Made by a program: the position numbers and the translations under genes. Below the pieces are notes generated by a model that saw only the letters and a program-made list of their open reading frames with translations, made no database searches and was not told the origin of the DNA. From assembly GCA_958418815.1 (NCBI GenBank), contig CATZGB010000015.1, positions 1-64,000 on the forward strand: a DNA stretch of 64,000 nucleotides, in the 5' to 3' direction. Position 1 is the first letter of the stretch; each line of letters opens with the position of its first letter. Shown in pieces: positions 52,156 to 57,248 of the stretch. The stretch comes from an uncultured Bacteroidales bacterium. Its GTDB lineage: Bacteria; Bacteroidota; Bacteroidia; Bacteroidales; Muribaculaceae.

Positions 52156-52446
52156 ATGAAAGAGACAGAATACTCAGTTAGGATGCTTGTCCCCGAGGAG
52201 GGGCACCTGCTCACCCAGTCATCCCCCGACATCGCGATGGCGCGCCGCGTGGTGGCCGAGGAGGTCGCCCTGGCCTCCGGGGAGTCGCCCGACGACTGGA
52301 AAGAAATCACAGTCGAGGAGGGGGAGGCCCTGCGCCGCGAGATATTCGCCGCGACCCAGGAAGAGTTCATGCAGGCCCAGGCCGAGGCGGAAGCCCAGGC
52401 CGCCGGCGCGGTGGAACCTGGAAACACCGGGGAATGGAACTCCTGA
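52156..52446 (+). CDS. Small acidic phage protein
   Basis: A 96-residue acidic protein with an Ala/Glu/Gln-rich end (EEFMQAQAEAEAQAAGAVEP). It overlaps the next gene by 13 bases. I recognise no family. Confidence 0.5.
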   Translation: MKETEYSVRMLVPEEGHLLTQSSPDIAMARRVVAEEVALASGESPDDWKEITVEEGEALRREIFAATQEEFMQAQAEAEAQAAGAVEPGNTGEWNS

Positions 52447-53006
52447 ACGGCATGACGGCGCTGCTGGTCGGGCTGCTGGGCTGCGGCAGCGTCACGGGCA
52501 TAGTGGCGTATGTGCTGCACCGGGCCGCCGAGAAGCGTATAAGGATGGCTGAGGCGCGGGTGCGGGAGGCTGAGGCGCGTCTTGCCGAGGCGAATGTGGA
52601 GAAGGCGCGCTGGGAGAGGTATGAACACCAGCTCGACCACGCGGCCAAGACCAATGAGAAGCTGCACAGTATGCTGGAGCGCGACGCGGAGGAGCTGCGT
52701 GACAAGACCGACCGCATAAGGGAGCTGACCGACAAGATGCTGGTGTCAGAGGGGAAGCTGGATGACGCGAACCTCAGGATTGCCAGGCTCACTGAGCAGC
52801 GCGACACGGAGCGGCTGCTCAAGGAGCGTTACAAGGGGTGGCACTGCCGCTCGTCGGTCTGCCAGGAGGGGAGTCCCGACCCCAAGGGGAGGCGGCCTCC
52901 AAATCCTCGCATCATCGGCAAGCGGTTCACGCTGCGCGACATCACCGAATCACAATCGAACGAACCGTCATCTGACGAACCATCACAAAACGACACTGAC
53001 AAATGA
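52434..53006 (+). CDS. Membrane-anchored coiled-coil protein of the lysis group
   Basis: A 190-residue protein with one N-terminal membrane segment (ALLVGLLGCGSVTGIVAYVL), then about 110 residues of coiled coil (VREAEARLAEANVEKARWER). The layout fits an Rz-type inner-membrane spanin or a holin partner. It overlaps the endolysin-like gene by four bases. Confidence 0.6.
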   Translation: MELLNGMTALLVGLLGCGSVTGIVAYVLHRAAEKRIRMAEARVREAEARLAEANVEKARWERYEHQLDHAAKTNEKLHSMLERDAEELRDKTDRIRELTDKMLVSEGKLDDANLRIARLTEQRDTERLLKERYKGWHCRSSVCQEGSPDPKGRRPPNPRIIGKRFTLRDITESQSNEPSSDEPSQNDTDK

Positions 53007-53419
53007 GATTTTTCACAATCGAAGAGTTATGCAAGTCTGACACGGCCGCCCGTCGCGGCATCGACAACACACCCACGCCTGAGGCCGAGGCGAGCCTGCG
53101 GGCGCTTGTGGAAAACATTCTCGACCCGTTGCGCGCCCAGTGGGGCGGCCCGTTGACGGTGACCTCTGGTTACCGCTGCGTGGCCCTGAACAGGGCCGTG
53201 GGCGGGGCTGTCTCCTCCCAGCATATGAGGGGGGAGGCCGCCGACATAACCGCCGGCTCGCGCGAGGCGAACATGCGCCTGTTCAAGTTGATCCAGTCCA
53301 TGAGGCTCCCCTTTGACCAGCTCATTTTCGAGAAAGGCAACAGGGCGGTCGGGCCTGACTGGGTGCATGTCTCATTCTGCGCCTCCCGTCGCCGCGGGCA
53401 GGTGCTTTACATCTCCTGA
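53003..53419 (+). CDS. M15-type peptidoglycan peptidase (endolysin)
   Basis: A 138-residue Peptidase_M15_3-type enzyme expected to cut peptide bridges in peptidoglycan. The zinc site is visible: SSQHMRGEAADI supplies His and Asp, and DWVHVSF supplies the second His. The start MRFFTIEELCKSDTAARRGI is typical of the family. It lies between a spanin-like and a lipoprotein gene, so it is the endolysin. Confidence 0.85.
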   Translation: MRFFTIEELCKSDTAARRGIDNTPTPEAEASLRALVENILDPLRAQWGGPLTVTSGYRCVALNRAVGGAVSSQHMRGEAADITAGSREANMRLFKLIQSMRLPFDQLIFEKGNRAVGPDWVHVSFCASRRRGQVLYIS

Positions 53420-53422
53420 GCC

Positions 53423-53944
53423 ATGCGGGGCGCGCATCCATTGGCGGGGTTCTGGCTGTCGACGGCCCTGTCGTTGTTTGTCATCCTTTCGCTGGCCATG
53501 CTGCCCGCGTCGTGCCGGACTAAGAAGTCTGCCGCGTCGTCGGAGGCCTCCTGGTCTGAGACGCGCGGCTCGGGGGCGGTCACGGTTGTCTCCGGCTCGG
53601 TCGACTGGCGGCGGCTGCTGCTGTCGTGGGTGGCCGACTCCACGACGCTCCGGCTGAGAGCCGACAGCATCGTCACCCCCGGCGGGACGGTCATCCACAA
53701 CCCCACCATCGACACCTCCGCCTCGGGCCCCCGTCTCGACCTCGCGGGGGAGTCGGCCAGCTCAAAGGCCGACTCCATCCACGCCGAGGCCGCGGGCGAG
53801 AGCCTGTCATCCGTTTCTGCCGCCGAGGATTCCGCCACCGACTCCGTCGTTGTGGCCGAGCCTCCCGACTGGCGGATGTGGCTGCCGCTGGCGCTGGTGG
53901 TCGGCGCGGGGGCGGTCGGCATCTGGCTCTCCAGGCGGAAATAA
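53423..53944 (+). CDS. Lipoprotein/membrane protein of the lysis group
   Basis: A 173-residue protein with an N-terminal hydrophobic segment ending LPASCR (possible lipobox Cys), a Ser/Ala-rich middle, and a C-terminal membrane segment (LPLALVVGAGAVGIWLSRRK). It begins three bases after the endolysin and ends at a strong terminator. Spanin-like or holin-like functions are possible; I cannot choose. Confidence 0.55.
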   Translation: MRGAHPLAGFWLSTALSLFVILSLAMLPASCRTKKSAASSEASWSETRGSGAVTVVSGSVDWRRLLLSWVADSTTLRLRADSIVTPGGTVIHNPTIDTSASGPRLDLAGESASSKADSIHAEAAGESLSSVSAAEDSATDSVVVAEPPDWRMWLPLALVVGAGAVGIWLSRRK

Positions 53945-53947
53945 AGA

Positions 53948-53983
53948 ATGCCCCCGCAGGCCGTTACCGGTCTGCGGGGGCAT
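53948..53983 (+). terminator. Rho-independent terminator after the lysis genes
   Basis: ATGCCCCCGCAG and CTGCGGGGGCAT form a 12-bp stem (inner GCC/GGT), then CTGTCTT. It separates the tail/lysis operon from the leftward toxin-antitoxin-like pair. Confidence 0.75.
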
Positions 53984-54067
53984 CTGTCTTAAGAAATCAA
54001 TGAGTTGCTTTAATTGAGGTTTGTTGGATGATATGACTTATCCCGTTGAGAGAATCGGTTGAATGTG

Positions 54068-54484
54068 TCACACTGTTGCCAGCTCGTTGCCCAACGCGCG
54101 TAACGCGTCCTTGATCTGCGCGACCCGCAAGTCGCTCGGGTTCTTTATGCCGTAGATGTATTTCGACAATAGGCTCTTGTTTATCCCGATGTTACGCGCT
54201 ATCTCCGACACGTTTAGTTGTGGGAACCGCTTGAAAATGGCTGCCACCTCGTTTGTCGCGTCTGGCTCTGTTGTATCATAAAAGCTTGAGATGTGGATGT
54301 CCTCGTCTATGGCTTTCCATCTCAATGCCTCCCCTCCCATCTCGATGGTGTACTCCTCGCGTTGCGCGGCCGAGGCCTCTTTCAGTATCGGGAAAGCCTC
54401 GAGGGGACGGCTGTGAATCTCGTCAGCGTCGGTGCGGATGTAAATGCGGTCTGGCGTGAACCATACATTGGCTATTCTTTCCAT
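54068..54484 (-). CDS. DUF2442-type domain fused to XRE helix-turn-helix
   Basis: A 138-residue protein. The first 65 residues fit DUF2442 (IANVWFTPDRIYIRTDADEI and RPLEAFPILKEASAAQREEY). The last 55 form an XRE HTH: LNVSEIARNIGINKSLLSKY. It lies three bases after the DUF4160 gene. DUF4160 and DUF2442 genes often sit side by side and are thought to form a toxin-antitoxin pair. Here the HTH makes it the likely antitoxin and repressor, acting on the palindrome at 54754-54771. Confidence 0.75.
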   Translation of the reverse strand: MERIANVWFTPDRIYIRTDADEIHSRPLEAFPILKEASAAQREEYTIEMGGEALRWKAIDEDIHISSFYDTTEPDATNEVAAIFKRFPQLNVSEIARNIGINKSLLSKYIYGIKNPSDLRVAQIKDALRALGNELATV

Positions 54485-54487
54485 AAT

Positions 54488-54721
54488 TCATTTGCAATAT
54501 TCGTTCCACATTTCCATTATCTCGTCATGGTATTTTTCCACAAGGTCTAACGCGGTGGAAATCTCTTTAGGCTTCAATCCGGAGTTGGACATCACCTTTA
54601 TCTCCGGCTCGACCTGTATCTTCGCCGACGCGTCGCCTTTTACGACATGTAAATGCACCGGGAGATGGTCGCCGGAAAAGAAGTAGCCGCGAAGTCCTAA
54701 TATCTCAAATACTGTTGGCAT
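54488..54721 (-). CDS. DUF4160 protein, putative toxin
   Basis: A 77-residue DUF4160 protein, with MPTVFEILGLRGYFFSGDHL and the motif HLPVHLHVVKGDASAKIQVE (His-rich, as in the family). Activity is unknown; toxin status is inferred from its DUF2442-HTH partner and gene order. It is transcribed leftward from a promoter overlapped by a palindrome. Confidence 0.75.
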   Translation of the reverse strand: MPTVFEILGLRGYFFSGDHLPVHLHVVKGDASAKIQVEPEIKVMSNSGLKPKEISTALDLVEKYHDEIMEMWNEYCK

Positions 54722-54745
54722 GATTTCGTGGTTTTGTTTGCATCA

Positions 54746-54771
54746 CAAAGATAGGGATAAATTTTTATCCC
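54746..54771 (-). promoter_or_regulatory. Promoter and palindromic operator of the DUF4160 pair
   Basis: On the minus strand TATCTTTG is a -7 element. Directly upstream lies GGGATAA-4-TTATCCC (54754-54771), a perfect 7-bp palindrome between the promoter elements. An autoregulatory operator for the HTH protein is the natural reading. Confidence 0.65.
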
Positions 54772-54821
54772 CGCAAGAAAATCACGATTTTTTTCAGATT
54801 TGTTTGCCGGTTCCGGAATTG

Positions 54822-54864
54822 TCCCAATCTTTTCCAATCTCGTCAACATTGGAAAAGATTGGGA
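54822..54864. terminator. 17-bp perfect inverted repeat between divergent modules
   Basis: TCCCAATCTTTTCCAAT (54822-54838) and its exact complement (54848-54864) enclose a 9-base loop. It lies upstream of both divergent modules, so it ends neither known gene. It may insulate the two promoters, or be a protein-binding or recombination site. Confidence 0.55.
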
Positions 54865-54915
54865 TGCCGCGGCTCCGCCGGGACGCTTTTAACAATTATT
54901 CTTACCGAAAATTTT

Positions 54916-54943
54916 GCTAAATAAAAATTTAGCATTATCTTTG
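54916..54943 (+). promoter_or_regulatory. Promoter and palindromic operator of hicAB
   Basis: GCTAAAT-4-ATTTAGC (54916-54933) is a perfect 7-bp palindrome overlapping the spacer region, followed by the -7 element TTATCTTTG ending at 54943. HicB proteins with HTH domains repress their own operon, so this is the expected operator. Confidence 0.65.
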
Positions 54944-54967
54944 TGGTGTAAATCAAATCAGCGAACA

Positions 54968-55156
54968 ATGAAATACAAAGAACTCCACAAGTTGCTAAGT
55001 AAGGCCGGATGTTACGACACAGGCCGACAACGAAGCGGACATCCTCTGTGGTTCTCACCGATTACCGGCAAATACTTCAGAACAAGTAATCACGGTTCGG
55101 AGGAAGTCAAGACCGGCACTCTCAAATCAATCCTTCGAGATGCCGGAGTAAAATAA
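54968..55156 (+). CDS. hicA: HicA-type toxin
   Basis: A 62-residue HicA-fold protein, an mRNA-cutting toxin of the dsRBD-like type. It has MKYKELHKLLSKAGCYDTGR, then SGHPLWFSPITGKYFRTSNH; the catalytic His is expected in the SGHPLW or SNHG segments, and the end (GTLKSILRDAGVK) is typical of the family. It is followed by a HicB antitoxin gene after a hairpin. Confidence 0.85.
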   Translation: MKYKELHKLLSKAGCYDTGRQRSGHPLWFSPITGKYFRTSNHGSEEVKTGTLKSILRDAGVK

Positions 55157-55183
55157 GGGAAGGGGCAAAAGCCCCTCCCTTTA
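55155..55183 (+). terminator. Hairpin between hicA and hicB
   Basis: AAGGGAAGGGGC and GCCCCTCCCTT form a strong stem with loop AAAA right at the hicA stop. It may reduce read-through or protect the mRNA end, so toxin and antitoxin levels could differ. A short TTTAC follows. Confidence 0.6.
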
Positions 55184-55229
55184 CAACCGAATGGGAAGAC
55201 ATTTGTTAAAGAAATATATAGCATAAAAT

Positions 55230-55637
55230 ATGAGGACAGTACGTGTATTTATTGAACGCGGCAAAGATGGCACTTTCGGCGCCTATATGCCCGATGACAA
55301 CAATCTCTCTTATGGCATTATCGGCGATGGTGCGACTGCCGCTGCTGCCATTGAAGATTTTAAGGCTGAGTATGAAGATATGAAAGCCTTCTTCATGGAG
55401 GAAGGAAAGCATTTTGAGGAAGTGAATTTTGCGTTCTCGTATGATTTGCCCTCATTCCTCGTCTACTATGCAGACCTTATCTCGTACAAAGGTCTTGCCA
55501 AGCTCACAGGCGTGTCTGCCGCTCAGCTCTCGCAGTATATCTCAGGCTATCGCACTCCGTCGCCCAAAACTACTGAGAAGATTCAGACTGCGCTTCACGC
55601 TTTCGGTAAAGAATTAAGCCAGTTACAGCTTGTTTGA
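55230..55637 (+). CDS. hicB: HicB-type antitoxin with HTH
   Basis: A 135-residue HicB antitoxin: the N-terminal RNase H-like partial fold (RVFIERGKDGTFGAYMPDDN) binds HicA and the C-terminal XRE HTH (YKGLAKLTGVSAAQLSQYIS, then GYRTPSPKTTEK) binds the operator. Order toxin-antitoxin is usual. It ends before a terminator and cassette II. Confidence 0.85.
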   Translation: MRTVRVFIERGKDGTFGAYMPDDNNLSYGIIGDGATAAAAIEDFKAEYEDMKAFFMEEGKHFEEVNFAFSYDLPSFLVYYADLISYKGLAKLTGVSAAQLSQYISGYRTPSPKTTEKIQTALHAFGKELSQLQLV

Positions 55638-55667
55638 TTTACACCTTAACATTGTTCGCACTGGCAG

Positions 55668-55698
55668 CACCCTCGCCATCACGGCGGGGGTGTTTTTT
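55668..55698 (+). terminator. Rho-independent terminator after hicAB
   Basis: CACCCTCGCC and GGCGGGGGTG pair over a 5-base loop, followed by six Ts. It closely resembles the terminator at 31043. Confidence 0.75.
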
Positions 55699-55699
55699 A

Positions 55700-55731
55700 T
55701 TTGCAGAATCCGTTTTTTGTGCTTACCTTTG
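55700..55731 (+). promoter_or_regulatory. Promoter of RNA A2
   Basis: TTTG at 55700 and TACCTTTG at 55724-55731, spaced 20 bases, form a full Bacteroidota promoter; the start should be near 55735. Confidence 0.7.
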
Positions 55732-55734
55732 CAA

Positions 55735-55906
55735 TGCGAAACTCATAATGGTCGGTCCATTCCGAGGAGCCACGGTTAAAGGCTCGACATTCTATCGGGC
55801 ATTTTTTATGCCCTCACATACCAGCTACGGCTGTCATATCCAAATAACTTTTGCTCTTCGGAGCTGACTGTTATGAGTTTCGCGACGGGATATGGCAGCC
55901 GTTTTT
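55735..55906 (+). ncRNA. Predicted structured RNA A2 (cassette II)
   Basis: A predicted 172-nt RNA of the A1 plan. The 5' arm GCGAAACTCATAATGGTC (55736-55753) is followed by a GAGCC/GGCTC hairpin and GGGC-9-GCCC (55797-55813). The terminator stem CGGCTGTCATATCC (55828-55841) pairs with GGATATGGCAGCCG (55888-55901), then Ts. The loop holds the 3' arm GACTGTTATGAGTTTCGC (55866-55883). It pairs with the 5' arm over all 18 positions, two as G-U, and perfectly over 17 with 55916-55932. The terminator stem differs from A1 by compensating changes. Confidence 0.7.
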
Positions 55907-55915
55907 CTGTCTAAC

Positions 55916-55932
55916 GCGAAACTCATAACAGT
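55916..55932 (+). promoter_or_regulatory. Third-copy pairing site before ATG (A2 target)
   Basis: GCGAAACTCATAACAGT is exactly complementary to the A2 3' arm and ends at the base before the ATG at 55933. It is a better match to that arm than the RNA's own 5' arm, which uses two G-U pairs. Confidence 0.7.
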
Positions 55933-56271
55933 ATGGAATCCAAAACAACCAACACCATCGCCCTGAGCCAGGGCGCGCCGGCCCGCATCCTGCCGGGCGC
56001 GGTCTCCACAAAAATCCGCGCAATCGCTTGCGGATTCAAAAAAACTGCTTACCTTTGCAGTGTTCACCATTTGATACAGGCGAGTCAATCGCCGAAGCTA
56101 ATAGCCATCGGCCTTTTTTATGGCCGTAGGTTTGTCTATAACATTGGTTCCGTCCCGTGTGGAGCGTTAATGCGCCCACAGCCTGTATCAGGTGGTGAAC
56201 AACGGGGAGCGGAACCTTTTCTGTTTTCGCTCCAGAAGAGTAGTTCAACATCTTTCTTAGGTTTCATTTAA
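55933..56271 (+). CDS. Truncated leader copy running open through RNA B2
   Basis: The frame starts MESKTTNTIALSQGAPARIL, the same start as the 85-aa gene, then runs through the B2 promoter and RNA to 56271 (112 residues). In the middle, IGSVPCGALMRP is shared with the cassette I frame, because the RNA sequence is conserved. Two length differences relative to cassette I are each three bases, so the frame is kept. Protein status is uncertain. Confidence 0.35.
   Translation: MESKTTNTIALSQGAPARILPGAVSTKIRAIACGFKKTAYLCSVHHLIQASQSPKLIAIGLFYGRRFVYNIGSVPCGALMRPQPVSGGEQRGAEPFLFSLQKSSSTSFLGFI
56061..56220 (+). ncRNA. Predicted structured RNA B2 (cassette II)
   Basis: A predicted 160-nt RNA of the B1 plan, with its promoter at 56019-56057 (TTG and TACCTTTG). 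The 5' arm (56061-56081, TGTTCACCATTTGATACAGG plus C) precedes hairpins GGCGA/TCGCC and GGCC-T6AT-GGCC. The terminator stem GGTTCCGTCCCGT (56146-56158) pairs with 56202-56216. The 3' arm (56181-56201) pairs with the 5' arm along its length, with two G-U pairs, and its GGTGAACAA part matches TTGTTCACC (56272-56280). Confidence 0.7.
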
Positions 56272-56280
56272 TTGTTCACC
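56272..56280 (+). promoter_or_regulatory. Third-copy pairing site before ATG (B2 target)
   Basis: TTGTTCACC is exactly complementary to GGTGAACAA in RNA B2 and lies three bases before the ATG at 56284. In cassette I the equivalent site is GCATTCC and its RNA carries GGAATGC. Confidence 0.6.
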
Positions 56281-56283
56281 GAA

Positions 56284-56541
56284 ATGAAAACAACCAACAG
56301 CATCGCCCTCCAACAGGGCGCGTCAGCCCGCATCCTGCCGGGCGCGGTCTCCACAACCATCATCCCGGCCCTCCGCGTAATCAGCGTGGCCGCCTCTGCC
56401 ATCCTCGCGCCGGTGGCCTACCTGCAATGCGTCGCCGGGACTCCGTCGCTGCCCGTGATACTGGGCGCGTCGGCCAGCCTGCTGGCGGCCGCATTCCTCC
56501 GCCCCTCGTCAACCGTAAGCCGGAAAGGAGGTGAGGTATGA
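56284..56541 (+). CDS. 85-aa two-segment membrane peptide (cassette II)
   Basis: An 85-residue paralogue of the gene at 33239, differing at about eight positions. It begins MKTTNSIALQQGASARILPG. The first hairpin in its message keeps a 6-bp stem (CGCCCT/AGGGCG) although the loop has changed. Two membrane segments are kept. It overlaps the next gene by four bases, with GGAGGTGAGG before that start. Confidence 0.65.
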   Translation: MKTTNSIALQQGASARILPGAVSTTIIPALRVISVAASAILAPVAYLQCVAGTPSLPVILGASASLLAAAFLRPSSTVSRKGGEV

Positions 56542-56741
56542 AACGTGACAGCAAGACAAGTATGGAAAAGAGGGTGGTGGTGACCCGTGGCCACAAGGGG
56601 GCGCGGGTGGTCGAATACCAGGTTGGTGAGTTCAGCGGGGGATTCATTGTCGTAGACGCTCCATCAGACCTCTACCTCCTGAGGGATGGAATCGAGGAGT
56701 ACATCCTCGCCAACGGCATCAAGCCCCCATCGGGGAAATGA
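56538..56741 (+). CDS. 67-aa cassette partner protein (cassette II)
   Basis: A 67-residue paralogue of the protein at 33493. The shared core is GFIVVDxPxDLxLLRD, with a related C-terminal EEYILANGIKPP. The N terminus differs and is longer (MKRDSKTSMEKRVVVTRGHK). Divergence is greater here than in the membrane peptide. A strong ribosome site supports the start. Confidence 0.7.
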   Translation: MKRDSKTSMEKRVVVTRGHKGARVVEYQVGEFSGGFIVVDAPSDLYLLRDGIEEYILANGIKPPSGK

Positions 56742-56774
56742 CGGGGCACTCATAGGTGCCAAGGTAATAAAGCA

Positions 56775-57049
56775 GCCGCCCGACGCTTTGCGCGCCGGGC
56801 GGCTTTGTGTGGAAGCTCCCGGGCGTTGTCCGGGAGCGCGCCTGAAACGGCTGTCAAACCAAAAGGGATTCAGGACGTGTGGTGGTCGTGGCATATTCCG
56901 CTTGGGTCGGAGGGGGTCCAGGAAGTCTCCCGGCTCAGGGCGGTGGGGGGTGCAGAGACGCAATAAGGGGGCGAAATCGCCCCCTTTACCCCCTCAATCC
57001 GCTCAGTGGCAGCGGATTGAATTTTTCAACTCAGGGAGATTGAAAAATT
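56775..57049 (+). other. Row of five hairpins before the tape measure gene
   Basis: Five separate stems follow cassette II: GCCGCCCG/CGGGCGGC (56775-56803, then TTTG), GCTCCCGG/CCGGGAGC (56815-56837), GGGGGCGA/TCGCCCCC (56967-56984, then TTT), CAATCCGCT/AGCGGATTG (56995-57019) and AATTTTTCAA/TTGAAAAATT (57020-57049). The first and third look like terminators. There is no gene I can support from 56742 to 57248. The region may hold terminators plus a structured leader for the tape measure message. Confidence 0.55.
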
Positions 57050-57248
57050 TTCTTGGGGATTGCCGTTAAAATGTCTTTAACGGCGGGCGGGAAATAGGAA
57101 GCAAGCCGCTTCAAACCAGCGCCTTGCCGGGAGTCCACGCCGAATTCCAAGGGCATTTGGAATCCGGCGGTTCTGGCCTGCGGGAGGTGTCTTTTCGGGC
57201 AAATGAAAATATGATGAATTTTGGCCTTGAATCAAATATGGTTATAGT

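Noticed and set aside
54822..54864. The 17-bp repeat as an insertion-sequence end
   Set aside because: No transposase or second copy was seen in the window.
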